Shown here piece by piece: positions 1 to 7,886 of a DNA stretch of 64,000 nucleotides. Numbering within the stretch: the stretch's first letter is position 1; each line of letters starts with the position of its first letter. Source of the stretch: Prevotella sp. MA2016 (GTDB lineage: Bacteria; Bacteroidota; Bacteroidia; Bacteroidales; Bacteroidaceae); contig NZ_JHUW01000009.1 of assembly GCF_000619825.1 (NCBI RefSeq), positions 1-64,000 on the forward strand. Direction: 5' to 3'. The notes beneath the pieces are model-generated. The model saw only the letters and a list, made by a program, of their open reading frames with translations. It was not told where the DNA came from and searched no databases. A program made the position numbers and the translations under genes.

Positions 1-92
1 CAAAGCAAGCTTCGATCATGCTGCCCCTCGACTTGCATGTGTTAAGCCTGTAGCTAGCGTTCATCCTGAGCCAGGATCAAACTCTTCATTGT
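1..92 (-). rRNA. rrs: 16S ribosomal RNA, 5' end only
   Basis: The reverse complement holds the universal 16S 5' segment: the 27F primer site (AGAGTTTGATCCTGGCTCAG at 66-85), followed by Bacteroidota-type sequence running to the left edge. The mature 5' end should lie near 88-94 by comparison with other 16S genes. The rest of the gene, and any 23S, 5S or tRNA genes of the operon, lie outside the window. Confidence 0.97.
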
Positions 93-361
93 ATAAAATA
101 TCTTCGATATTTTCTACGAGTCTTCGTCGTCGCTCGGAAATTGAAAGCAAGCTTTCATTTCTCTCGCTCCTAGAAGCCTTGTAAAAATAACCATTTGTCT
201 CTGATTCAGAACGACTATCCTTCAAGAAATTGAAACGGTTTGTTTCTCTTTTACCCAAGAGCATTTCTGCTCTCGCTTCTTGTACTACTTCTGTCTATGT
301 AAATCTTTCAAAGAACTCTTTCTTTTGTTGCTTGTCAGGTGGTGTTCCTGATTTGCGGGTG
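93..361 (-). other. 16S rRNA operon leader
   Basis: This is the region between the likely rRNA promoter and the 16S 5' end, read leftwards. A perfect hairpin lies just before the mature RNA (arms 95-102 and 106-113, loop of 3), as expected in a processing or antitermination leader. A second short palindrome is at 143-156. Short open frames here lack any coding signal and are chance. Confidence 0.7.
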
Positions 362-392
362 CAAAGGTACGGCTTTTTTTGGAACTACCAAA
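362..392 (-). promoter_or_regulatory. rRNA operon promoter
   Basis: On the minus strand TTTG (389-392) is followed after 19 bp by TAccTTTG (362-369). This is an exact match to the Bacteroidota housekeeping sigma consensus. Transcription would start near 355 and run into 16S. The spacer is T-rich, as in strong promoters. Confidence 0.8.
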
Positions 393-519
393 ACTTTTCG
401 AGAGAAATTTTCATTTTTCATGCATTTTTTTAGTCACTCTTGATATGCATCAATCGCGAATATTCATTCACATTATAATATTATATATAAGACCAAGAAG
501 ACCTGCTCCCAAAAACCGT

Positions 520-573
520 GAGTTAACTCAAAAGTCTTTCTGAGCTAATTCAAAAGTCTTTTTGAGTTAACTC
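520..573. repeat. Three 10-bp palindromes at 22-bp spacing
   Basis: GAGTTAACTC occurs at 520-529 and 564-573, with a diverged copy GAGCTAATTC at 542-551. The starts are exactly 22 bp apart, about two helical turns, and the spacers between boxes are similar (AAAAGTCTTT). The array lies between the rRNA promoter (leftward) and the promoter of the lipoprotein gene at 720 (rightward). It could be a multimeric operator or a small intergenic repeat; no binding protein can be named. The rest of 393-645 shows no gene. Confidence 0.75.
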
Positions 574-645
574 ACGTCATTTTGAGGGTTGATTCGGAGA
601 GAAAAACAAGCGAGCCATACGTATGCGTTAATTTCTGATAATTAT

Positions 646-676
646 TTTGCGATTTAAGAGAATTCGTTTATCTTTG
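646..676 (+). promoter_or_regulatory. Promoter of the 720-1322 lipoprotein gene
   Basis: TTTG at 646-649 and TAtcTTTG at 669-676 are separated by 19 bp, matching the Bacteroidota consensus. The start codon follows about 43 bp downstream. Confidence 0.75.
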
Positions 677-719
677 CATCCCAATAGAAACAATAACCAT
701 CAATAAACATTTATTAGAA

Positions 720-1322
720 ATGAGGAAAGTCATAGTAGGATTTGCAATTTTGTCATGCATCGCAATGACAAGTTGTGGTAATATGGGACAAGTTTTAGGA
801 GCGATGACTAATGGTACTGGATTGACAAACGCAATAACGAGCGTTATCGGTCTCGACAAGATAAAGGCAAAAAACCTAATCGCCACTTGGAAATACGAAG
901 GACCAGGCTGTGCATTCACCAGCGAGAATCTTTTAGCGAAAGCAGGTGGAGAAGTTGCTGCCGTACAAATTGAAGAAAAACTGCTACCCTATTATCAGCA
1001 AGTTGGTCTGTCGGCAAGCAACACATTCATCACCTTCAACGAAGACGGCACTTTTACATCCAAGATAGCAGGCACTCCCTTTAGTGGGAAATATACTTTC
1101 GACGAACCTTCGCAGAAAATAACTCTAAAGGGACTGCTGCTCAGTATGAACTGTTATGCCAAAAAGGAAGCAAATGGCATTTCAATCCTATTTGAATCCA
1201 AGAAACTGCTGACAGTTCTCCAGACCATGGCCGCCATGAGCGGAAACAAAGATTTGCAAACCATCGGTGATTTAAGCAAAAATTACGATGGCGTACGCGT
1301 TGGATTCGATATGAAACGGTAA
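720..1322 (+). CDS. DUF4923-like lipoprotein
   Basis: This 200-residue protein has a lipoprotein signal peptide with lipobox MTSC (Cys19), so it is probably anchored in the envelope. Gly/Asn-rich residues follow, then a beta-rich domain with FNEDGTFTSKIAG and GKYTFDEPSQKITL, as in lipocalin-like or META-like folds. It resembles the DUF4923 family of Bacteroidota, whose role is not known. It has its own consensus promoter and is followed by the separate argR promoter, so it is probably monocistronic. The start is the only ATG that gives a signal peptide. Confidence 0.8.
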   Translation: MRKVIVGFAILSCIAMTSCGNMGQVLGAMTNGTGLTNAITSVIGLDKIKAKNLIATWKYEGPGCAFTSENLLAKAGGEVAAVQIEEKLLPYYQQVGLSASNTFITFNEDGTFTSKIAGTPFSGKYTFDEPSQKITLKGLLLSMNCYAKKEANGISILFESKKLLTVLQTMAAMSGNKDLQTIGDLSKNYDGVRVGFDMKR

Positions 1323-1346
1323 AATTTGCAAATATATGCAGAAATA

Positions 1347-1378
1347 TTTGGTTGGTTGCGAAATTTTGTATAATTTTG
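1347..1378 (+). promoter_or_regulatory. Promoter of the arginine/proline gene run
   Basis: TTTG (1347-1350) and TAatTTTG (1371-1378) are 20 bp apart. The element lies just upstream of argR and is the only clear promoter before the run of plus-strand genes to 16991. ArgR may act here, but I cannot identify an ARG box by eye. Confidence 0.7.
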
Positions 1379-1406
1379 CAACCGATTTCTGAATAAATAT
1401 ACTGCG

Positions 1407-1883
1407 ATGAAAGTAAAGACCAACAGATTAGAAGCGCTGAGACTGATCATATCAAGTCAGCAGTTAGGAAGCCAAGACGAATTATTGAATGCCCTTCAGA
1501 AAGAAGGCTTCAAACTAACGCAAGCCACCCTGAGTCGTGACCTGAAACAACTAAAGGTTGCCAAAGCTGCCTCTATGAGTGGCAACTACGTGTACGTTCT
1601 CCCCAACGAGACGATGTACAAACGAGTTAGCACCCCCAACAGCATCCGCGAGATGATGAAGGTTCCAGGCTTTATCAGTATCAACTTTTCAGGCAACATG
1701 GGTATCATCAAGACCCGTCCTGGTTATGCCAGTTCGATTGCCTGGAACATCGACAACAGCGACGTACCCGAGATATTAGGTACCATCGCTGGCGACGACA
1801 CCATATTCATAGTAATTAAAGAAGGTGTGAAACATCAGGATGTGGTAGAAGCCCTGACTGACGTGGTACCAAACATGAAATAA
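1407..1883 (+). CDS. argR: Arginine repressor ArgR
   Basis: ArgR is the arginine-sensing DNA-binding protein that controls arginine metabolism genes. This 158-residue protein has the usual length. The N-terminal winged helix (about 1-70) includes TQATLSRDLKQLKV, and the C-terminal hexamerisation and arginine-binding domain carries GTIAGDDTIFIV (about 131-142). The two Asp residues of that motif contact arginine in the family. It heads the arginine gene run and is 11 bp from the next gene. Autoregulation together with the downstream genes is likely, by analogy and position. Confidence 0.96.
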   Translation: MKVKTNRLEALRLIISSQQLGSQDELLNALQKEGFKLTQATLSRDLKQLKVAKAASMSGNYVYVLPNETMYKRVSTPNSIREMMKVPGFISINFSGNMGIIKTRPGYASSIAWNIDNSDVPEILGTIAGDDTIFIVIKEGVKHQDVVEALTDVVPNMK

Positions 1884-1894
1884 AGTAGATAGAA

Positions 1895-2500
1895 ATGGAA
1901 GAAGAAATTGAAGTCTTGGTAGCAGGACCTGAACACGAGAAGTATGTAGATACTATTCTCGACACCATTGCAGAGGCAGCAAAGGTGCGCGGTACAGGTA
2001 TAGCCAAGAGAACGCATGAGTATCTGGCCAAGAAGATGATGGAGGCCAAAGCCGTCATTGCCCTGACCAAGGAAGGCCGTTTTGCCGGATTCAGTTATAT
2101 TGAGACGTGGGAAAACCAGCAATATGTCACCACCTCGGGATTGATAGTTCATCCCGACTTCAGAGGCAAGCATATTGCCAAGCGTATCAAGGATATGACT
2201 TTCACACTAGCCAGAACCAGATGGCCACACGCCAAGATTTTCTCACTGACAAGCGGTGCCGCAGTAATGGCAATGAACACCGCACTGGGCTATCAACCAG
2301 TAACTTTCGCCAACTTAACTGATGACGAAGCTTTCTGGAAAGGTTGTGAAGGCTGCTGCAATGTTGATGTACTGCATCGTACAGGTCGTAAATATTGCAT
2401 CTGCACAGCTATGCTCTACGATCCCACAGAGCATCTTCCTGCAAAAATCTCAGACGACGTATTGGCACGCATCCGCAAGATTGACGGGAAAGAAGAATAG
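1895..2500 (+). CDS. GNAT acyltransferase, candidate N-acylglutamate synthase
   Basis: A 201-residue GNAT-fold protein. The acyl-CoA-binding segment is at about 91-105 (GLIVHPDFRGKHIAK), followed by a family-typical NxALGY region (TALGYQP, near 129-135). A Cys-rich tail (GCEGCCNVD, then CICTA) is notable. It sits between argR and argG, where a first-step enzyme is expected. Bacteroidota make arginine through succinylated intermediates and lack classical ArgA, and from memory a GNAT in the corresponding Bacteroides cluster has been linked to acylglutamate synthesis. I infer that it acylates glutamate, probably from succinyl-CoA; the acyl donor cannot be read from sequence. Confidence 0.8.
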   Translation: MEEEIEVLVAGPEHEKYVDTILDTIAEAAKVRGTGIAKRTHEYLAKKMMEAKAVIALTKEGRFAGFSYIETWENQQYVTTSGLIVHPDFRGKHIAKRIKDMTFTLARTRWPHAKIFSLTSGAAVMAMNTALGYQPVTFANLTDDEAFWKGCEGCCNVDVLHRTGRKYCICTAMLYDPTEHLPAKISDDVLARIRKIDGKEE

Positions 2501-2505
2501 CGTAT

Positions 2506-2541
2506 AAGGTAAAAAAGTAAAAAGGTTAAAAAATAAAAAGC
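2506..2541. repeat. Degenerate 8-bp tandem repeat before argG
   Basis: The units AAGGTAAA, AAAGTAAA, AAGGTTAA and AAAATAAA run in register at 8-bp period and fill most of the 50-bp gap between the GNAT gene and argG. A-rich low complexity alone is a possible explanation. Its place fits the other repeats listed at gene boundaries in this window. Confidence 0.5.
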
Positions 2542-2550
2542 AACAAAGAT

Positions 2551-3753
2551 ATGGCAAACAAGAAAGTAGTAGTCGCATTTTCAGGAGGTCTCGACACCTC
2601 TTACACAGTAATGAAGCTCACCCAGGATGGTTGGGATGTCTATGCAGCATGCGCCAACACCGGTGGTTTCAGCGACGAGCAGTTGAAGAAAAACGAGGAA
2701 AACGCCTTTAAACTCGGCGCAAAAGCATACGTAACCCTCGATGTTACTCACGAGTATTATGAGAAATCACTGAAGTACATGATCTTCGGCAATGTATTGC
2801 GAAACAACTGCTATCCGATTTCCGTATCTAGCGAGCGTATTTTCCAGGCTATCGCCATTGCCCGTTATGCAAAGGAGATTGGTGCCGATGCCATCGCTCA
2901 CGGATCTACTGGAGCCGGCAACGACCAGATTCGTTTCGACATGACCTTTCTTGTAATGGCCCCCGGTGTTGAGATTATTACCCTGACGCGCGATAAGAAA
3001 CTGACCCGTAAGGAAGAGGTTGATTATCTGAACGAGCACGGTTTCTTTGCCGATTTCACCAAGCTGAAGTACTCATACAATGTAGGTATTTGGGGCACCA
3101 GTATCTGCGGTGGCGAACTGCTCGATCCTACTCAAGGACTACCTGAAGAGGCTTATTTGAAGCACGTAACTGCCAAGGAACAGGAGACACTGTTGAAGAT
3201 ACAGTTCGACAAGGGTGAAATTGTTGCTGTTAACGGCGAAAAGTTTGATGATAAGGTGAAGGCCATCCAAAAAATCGAAGAGATTGGTGCCAGCTATGCC
3301 ATCGGTCGTGATGCCAACGTGGGCGACACCATCATCGGTATCAAAGGCCGTGTAGGTTTCGAGGCAGCAGCTCCGAAGCTCATCATCGAAGCTCACCGCC
3401 TGTTGGAGAAGTCAACCCTCTCTAAGTGGCAGCAGTATTGGAAGGATCAGGTTGCCAACTGGTATGGTATGTTCCTGCACGAGAGTCAATATCTGGAGCC
3501 AGTGATGCCAGATATTGAGGCTATGCTCACCAGCAGTCAGCGCCATGTAACAGGTACCGCTATTCTGAAGCTCCGTCCCTTCGGATTCGAAACAGTAGGT
3601 ATTGACAGCGCCAACGATTTGACAAAAAGCAAGCTTGGCGAGTATGGTGAGACACAGACAGGCTGGACAGCCGATGAAGCAAAGGGCTTTATCAAGGTAT
3701 CTAGCACACCACTGCGTGTTTACTACGGAATCCATAAAGACGAACAAAGATGA
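2551..3753 (+). CDS. argG: Argininosuccinate synthase
   Basis: Condenses citrulline and aspartate with ATP to give argininosuccinate, the next-to-last step of arginine synthesis, in the cytoplasm. The 400-residue length is normal. The ATP pyrophosphatase loop AFSGGLDTS is at 9-17. Further family motifs are AHGSTGAGNDQIRFD (about 117-131) and SVSSERIF. The stop overlaps the argC start by 4 bp (ATGA), indicating translational coupling. The argininosuccinate lyase partner ArgH is not in the window. Confidence 0.97.
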   Translation: MANKKVVVAFSGGLDTSYTVMKLTQDGWDVYAACANTGGFSDEQLKKNEENAFKLGAKAYVTLDVTHEYYEKSLKYMIFGNVLRNNCYPISVSSERIFQAIAIARYAKEIGADAIAHGSTGAGNDQIRFDMTFLVMAPGVEIITLTRDKKLTRKEEVDYLNEHGFFADFTKLKYSYNVGIWGTSICGGELLDPTQGLPEEAYLKHVTAKEQETLLKIQFDKGEIVAVNGEKFDDKVKAIQKIEEIGASYAIGRDANVGDTIIGIKGRVGFEAAAPKLIIEAHRLLEKSTLSKWQQYWKDQVANWYGMFLHESQYLEPVMPDIEAMLTSSQRHVTGTAILKLRPFGFETVGIDSANDLTKSKLGEYGETQTGWTADEAKGFIKVSSTPLRVYYGIHKDEQR

Positions 3754-4715
3754 TAAAAGTTGGTATATTAGGTGCAGCCGGTTACACAGGCGGAGAGTTG
3801 ATTCGTCTGCTATTGAACCACCCCGATGCAAAGATTGTGTTTGCTAACTCAGAGAGTAATGCAGGCAATCTGGTATCGGATGTGCACGAAGGTCTGATTG
3901 GTGACACCGATTTGAAGTTCACCAGCGAGATGCCATTTGATCAGGTTGATGTGATATTCTTCTGTTTCGGTCACGGTAAGAGCGAAGCATTCTTGAAAGA
4001 GCATACCATTCCTGATAACGTAAAGATCATCGATCTGGCACAGGACTTCCGCATCAAAGGTAATCATGACTATGTGTATGGTCTGCCGGAGATTAACAAG
4101 GAAGAGATCATGAAGGCTCAGCATCTGGCCAACCCAGGCTGCTTTGCCACCTGTATCCAAGTAGCCTTGCTACCAGCAGCCCATCTCAACCTACTGAAAG
4201 AAGATGTAGCCGTCAATGCCATTACCGGTTCTACTGGTGCTGGTCAGAAGCCAGGAGCTACGACCCATTTCTCGTGGCGCAACAACAACTTGAGCATCTA
4301 CAAGCCCTTCCAGCATCAGCATATAGCCGAGATTCGTCAGTCGCTGAAACAAATTCAGGGTTATCTGGATGCAGATATCGACTTCATCCCCTATCGCGGC
4401 GACTTTGCTCGTGGCATTTTCTGCACTGCAGTCATCAAGACAGCAGCTCCAGTAGAGGATGTTATCGAGGCTTATAAGGACTTCTACAAAGACGCAGCCT
4501 TTACGCACTATAGCGACAAAGCCATCGACCTGAAGCAGGTAGTAAACACCAACAAAGCTTTGGTACATGTAGAGAAATACGGCAATAAGCTACTGGTTAC
4601 CTCTGCTATCGACAACCTACTGAAAGGTGCTGTAGGTCAGGCTGTACAAAACATGAATATCATGTTCGGTATCGACGAGACTGCCGGACTGAAGCTAAAG
4701 GCAAGTGCATTCTAA
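3750..4715 (+). CDS. argC: N-acyl-gamma-glutamyl-phosphate reductase
   Basis: Reduces N-acyl-glutamyl phosphate to the semialdehyde with NADPH. The Rossmann start GAAGYTGGELIRLL is near residues 9-22. The catalytic Cys lies in NPGCFATCIQ (near 133-142), and the substrate loop includes STGAGQKPGATTHFSWR. The 321-residue length matches the short type of ArgC. In Bacteroidota the substrate is probably the succinylated form, inferred from the argF' gene downstream. Overlaps argG by 4 bp. Confidence 0.96.
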   Translation: MIKVGILGAAGYTGGELIRLLLNHPDAKIVFANSESNAGNLVSDVHEGLIGDTDLKFTSEMPFDQVDVIFFCFGHGKSEAFLKEHTIPDNVKIIDLAQDFRIKGNHDYVYGLPEINKEEIMKAQHLANPGCFATCIQVALLPAAHLNLLKEDVAVNAITGSTGAGQKPGATTHFSWRNNNLSIYKPFQHQHIAEIRQSLKQIQGYLDADIDFIPYRGDFARGIFCTAVIKTAAPVEDVIEAYKDFYKDAAFTHYSDKAIDLKQVVNTNKALVHVEKYGNKLLVTSAIDNLLKGAVGQAVQNMNIMFGIDETAGLKLKASAF

Positions 4716-4716
4716 A

Positions 4717-4752
4717 AGAATTGAAGAGTTGAAAAATTGTAAAATTGAAGCT
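4717..4752. repeat. Degenerate 8-bp tandem repeat between argC and argD
   Basis: AGAATTGA, AGAGTTGA, AAAATTGT and AAAATTGA follow in 8-bp register and fill the gap between the argC stop and the argD start. It begins 2 bp after the argC stop and ends just before the argD ATG. Confidence 0.6.
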
Positions 4753-4753
4753 T

Positions 4754-5893
4754 ATGAAACTGTTCGACGTATATCCGTTATTCGATGTAAACATCGTAAA
4801 AGGAAAAGGTTGTAAAGTATGGGACGACAAAGGTCAGGAATATCTCGACCTCTATGGTGGACATGCAGTCATCAGTATCGGCCACTCTCATCCCCATTAT
4901 ATAAATAAGGTAACAGAACAGCTGCAGAACCTCGGGTTCTATTCAAATTCTGTTATCAACAAGCTGCAAGTACAGTTGGCCGAACGTTTAGGCAAGATCT
5001 CTGGTTACGATGATTATCAGTTATTCTTGATTAATTCTGGTGCCGAGGCTAACGAGAATGCCTTGAAGCTGGCTTCGTTTAAAACAGGCAACACCCGTGT
5101 GCTGAGTTGCGAGAAAGCATTCCATGGACGTACAAGTCTGGCTGTTGAGGTAACCAACAATCCTAAGATTGTGGCTCCTATCAACGACAACCACCATGCC
5201 CGTTTTCTGCCTCTCAACGACTTGGAGCCATGGGTTCGCGAATTGTCGAAAGGCGGTGTGGCAGCTGTTATTCTAGAGTGCATCCAGGGTGTTGGTGGTA
5301 TCCAGATGGCCACACCAGAGTTTGCGCAAGGGCTGGCTTATGCTTGTAAACGTTATGGTGCAGTGCTCATTTGTGATGAGATTCAGTGCGGCTATGGTCG
5401 TAGCGGAAAGTTCTTTGCCCACCAGTGGTTAGGCATCAAACCCGACATTATCACTGTTGCCAAGGGTATCGCAAACGGATTCCCTATGGGCGGCGTGCTG
5501 ATTTCGCCAGAATTCGAGCCTGTTTACGGACAGTTAGGAACCACTTTTGGTGGTAACCACTTGGCTTGTGCAGCAGCATTGGCTACACTCGATGTATTTG
5601 AGGACGAGGGATTGGTAGAGAATGCCCGCGAGGTTGGCGACTACCTGATGGAAGGTATCCGCAACATTGGCAGTTCACACATCAAGGAAGTGCGCGGTCG
5701 CGGTTTGATGATTGGTATCGAACTCGACATGCCGCATGCGATGGTTCGCAAGCCACTCATCAAGCACGAGCATTGCTTCACTGGCTGTGCAGGTCAGAAC
5801 ATTCTGCGTCTGCTACCACCATTGTGCCTCACCAAGAAAGAGGCCGACGACTTTATCGAAAGACTGATTAGAGTTAAACCCGAAGAATTATGA
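4754..5893 (+). CDS. argD: Acylornithine aminotransferase
   Basis: PLP enzyme (class III aminotransferase) converting N-acylglutamate semialdehyde to N-acylornithine with glutamate as amino donor. Motifs: LINSGAEANENALK for cofactor phosphate binding, DEIQCGYGRSGKFFAHQ, and the PLP lysine in TVAKGIANGFPMGG. I chose the ATG at 4754 (379 residues). An in-frame TTG at 4745 lies inside the upstream repeat and adds only three residues. The 4-bp overlap with proC (ATGA) couples arginine and proline genes. Confidence 0.95.
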   Translation: MKLFDVYPLFDVNIVKGKGCKVWDDKGQEYLDLYGGHAVISIGHSHPHYINKVTEQLQNLGFYSNSVINKLQVQLAERLGKISGYDDYQLFLINSGAEANENALKLASFKTGNTRVLSCEKAFHGRTSLAVEVTNNPKIVAPINDNHHARFLPLNDLEPWVRELSKGGVAAVILECIQGVGGIQMATPEFAQGLAYACKRYGAVLICDEIQCGYGRSGKFFAHQWLGIKPDIITVAKGIANGFPMGGVLISPEFEPVYGQLGTTFGGNHLACAAALATLDVFEDEGLVENAREVGDYLMEGIRNIGSSHIKEVRGRGLMIGIELDMPHAMVRKPLIKHEHCFTGCAGQNILRLLPPLCLTKKEADDFIERLIRVKPEEL

Positions 5894-6672
5894 AGATATC
5901 TGTAATAGGAGCTGGTGCCATGGGCGGCGCCACTGTTGAAGGCCTTATCAAAGGTCAGCAGTTCAAGAACGAAGATATTACCGTAAGCGATCCCTCGCAG
6001 GCGGTTGTTGATAAGTTTGCCAAGTTAGGCGTAAACGTCACGACCGACAACCACCAGGCAGCCAGTTCAGCTGATATTGTTTGCGTGGTGGTGAAACCTT
6101 GGTTGGTAGAACGTGTACTCACCGACATCAAAGCCGAACTCAATCCTAACAAACAACTTCTGATTGTGATCGCCGCAGGCGTTCCTTCTACAAGCATTAA
6201 GGAATGGTTGGGTGCCAACTGCCCCCCACTCTTCCTGGTGATTCCCAATATTGCCATTGCCGAACTGGCCTCGATGACATTCATTGTGCCATGCGACAAT
6301 ACCAAGAAAGAGCAAACAGATTTGATACAGGGCATCTTCAATGACATGGGAACCTCGCTCCTCACCGACGAGCAGCACCTGGCATCAGGCACCACCCTTG
6401 CCAGTTGTGGCATCGCTTATGCCATGCGCTACATCCGTGCAGCAGCTGAAGGTGGTGTAGAATTAGGCTTCAAGGCCGACGACGCCAAGAAGATTGTGAT
6501 GCAAACCATGAAGGGAGCTGTAGAACTACTCGAAGCCAGCGGCATGCATCCCGAAGCCGCCATCGATTTGGTTACCACCCCTGGCGGACTTACCATCAAA
6601 GGCCTCAATGAGATGGAGCATGCTGGTTTCACCTCAGCAGTTATCCGAGGACTAAAAGCAGGACTGAAATGA
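5890..6672 (+). CDS. proC: Pyrroline-5-carboxylate reductase
   Basis: Last step of proline synthesis: NAD(P)H reduction of pyrroline-5-carboxylate. The nucleotide-binding GAGAMGGATVEGL is at residues 7-19. The family C-terminal signature is present as PGGLTIKGLNEMEHAGFTSAVIRG. The 260-residue length is normal. It overlaps argD upstream and the next gene downstream by 4 bp each. Its proB and proA partners follow in the same run after five other genes. Confidence 0.96.
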   Translation: MKISVIGAGAMGGATVEGLIKGQQFKNEDITVSDPSQAVVDKFAKLGVNVTTDNHQAASSADIVCVVVKPWLVERVLTDIKAELNPNKQLLIVIAAGVPSTSIKEWLGANCPPLFLVIPNIAIAELASMTFIVPCDNTKKEQTDLIQGIFNDMGTSLLTDEQHLASGTTLASCGIAYAMRYIRAAAEGGVELGFKADDAKKIVMQTMKGAVELLEASGMHPEAAIDLVTTPGGLTIKGLNEMEHAGFTSAVIRGLKAGLK

Positions 6673-7280
6673 TACGAAAGCTATTGTTACTCTTGACATT
6701 CTTCTGTCTGACAGCATCGGCACAAGATACGCCCAATGCGCGTCAGGCCAAACGTGTATTCAACACGGCATGGAACCATATCTATGGTCAGGAGGGTGTT
6801 AAGTTTAACTATAAGCTCAACATCCTTAGCTTATATAAGGAAGAAGGCTATTCATGCAACAAAGGCAAAAAGAGTATATCAGAACATAAGAACACCATCA
6901 TCTATGACGATGGAGATTTGAAACATATCGTACGCACCAACAAGAAAATTGTGGAACTCCACGACCCCAAGGTAAACAAGAAGGACGAGAAGTTACAGAT
7001 GTTCAAGTTTGAGCCCGACAGCTATAACTACGCTATTGCAAAGGATCCAGAAGGTTTGCTAGTCACCCTCGAAGCCAAACCAGGCACAAAAGTCAAGATG
7101 AAGAAAATCATTGCCCTACTCACGCCTGGCAACTATTATCCCAAGAAGTTGCGTATCAAGGTAAGTCTATTCTGGGCAACCATCACCTTCTCAAACTTTC
7201 AAGCTGGCAATATAGATGATAATCTCTTCATCTTCCCTAAAGAAAAATATGCAAATTACAAAATTATTGATGAACGATAA
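6669..7280 (+). CDS. Secreted protein, LolA-like fold suspected
   Basis: 203 residues with a signal peptide cut after TASAQ (about residue 19), so it is periplasmic or exported. The mature part is Lys-rich and beta-rich (KNTIIYDDGDLKHIVR, MKKIIALLTPGNYYPKKLRI). This pattern recalls LolA/LolB-type lipoprotein-handling proteins, but I see no diagnostic motif, so the fold is a guess. The start overlaps proC by 4 bp and the stop is 14 bp from the XRE-cupin gene, so it is in the operon, with no evident metabolic link. Confidence 0.7.
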   Translation: MIRKLLLLLTFFCLTASAQDTPNARQAKRVFNTAWNHIYGQEGVKFNYKLNILSLYKEEGYSCNKGKKSISEHKNTIIYDDGDLKHIVRTNKKIVELHDPKVNKKDEKLQMFKFEPDSYNYAIAKDPEGLLVTLEAKPGTKVKMKKIIALLTPGNYYPKKLRIKVSLFWATITFSNFQAGNIDDNLFIFPKEKYANYKIIDER

Positions 7281-7294
7281 ATAACATAGAAAAT

Positions 7295-7852
7295 ATGGAT
7301 GAGCAATTAAAACAAATAGGAGAACGCCTTCGCGGATTGCGCGATGTTCTCGACATTCCAGTCAGTGAGATGGCCGAGACCATCGGCATCGACTCAGAAA
7401 AGTACGAGAAGATTGAGAAGGGTGAACTTGACATCACCATCTCAAACCTCATGAAGATAGCCCATAAGTACGGTGTATCAGCTGAAGAGCTGATGTTTGC
7501 CGAGGCACCTCATATGAAATCATATTTCGTGGTTCGTAAAGGTCAGGGCATGAGTGTTGAACGTACCAAAGCTTACAAGTACCAGAGCTTGGTTAGCGGT
7601 TTTGTAAACCACAATGCCGATGTATTCATTGTAACAGTTGAACCCAAACCAGGTGCACGCACCATATATAAGAACACTCACCCCGGTCAGGAGTTCAATA
7701 TGGTACTCGAGGGCAAGATGGAGCTTTTTATTGGTGGCAAGACCATCATTCTTGACGAAGGCGACAGCATCTACTTCGACTCATCAAAGCCCCACGGCAT
7801 GCTGGCAGTAGGCGACAAGCCCGTGAAATTCCTCGCCTTCACCGTCGAGTAA
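7295..7852 (+). CDS. XRE-family regulator with cupin domain
   Basis: 185 residues. An N-terminal helix-turn-helix of XRE type (about 5-62) covers GERLRGLRDVLDIPVSEMAE and ITISNLMKIAHKYGV. A C-terminal cupin (about 110-182) has HPGQEFNMVLEGKMEL and DSIYFDSSKPHGM. The cupin probably senses a small ligand. It directly precedes an acyl-CoA synthetase gene, a pairing common in Bacteroidota, so local control of that gene or metabolite sensing is likely; the ligand is unknown. Confidence 0.9.
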   Translation: MDEQLKQIGERLRGLRDVLDIPVSEMAETIGIDSEKYEKIEKGELDITISNLMKIAHKYGVSAEELMFAEAPHMKSYFVVRKGQGMSVERTKAYKYQSLVSGFVNHNADVFIVTVEPKPGARTIYKNTHPGQEFNMVLEGKMELFIGGKTIILDEGDSIYFDSSKPHGMLAVGDKPVKFLAFTVE

Positions 7853-7884
7853 AGTTGAAGGATTATATTATTGAAAAATTGAAT
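7853..7884. repeat. Degenerate 8-bp tandem repeat before the acyl-CoA synthetase gene
   Basis: AGTTGAAG, GATTATAT, TATTGAAA and AATTGAAT run in 8-bp register. They fill the whole 34-bp gap, from the stop codon to just before the next ATG. Confidence 0.55.
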
Positions 7885-7886
7885 TT

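Noticed and set aside
61-433. Two 67-codon open frames over the rRNA leader
   Set aside because: They overlap the 16S end, the leader hairpin and the rRNA promoter, and show no protein-like sequence.
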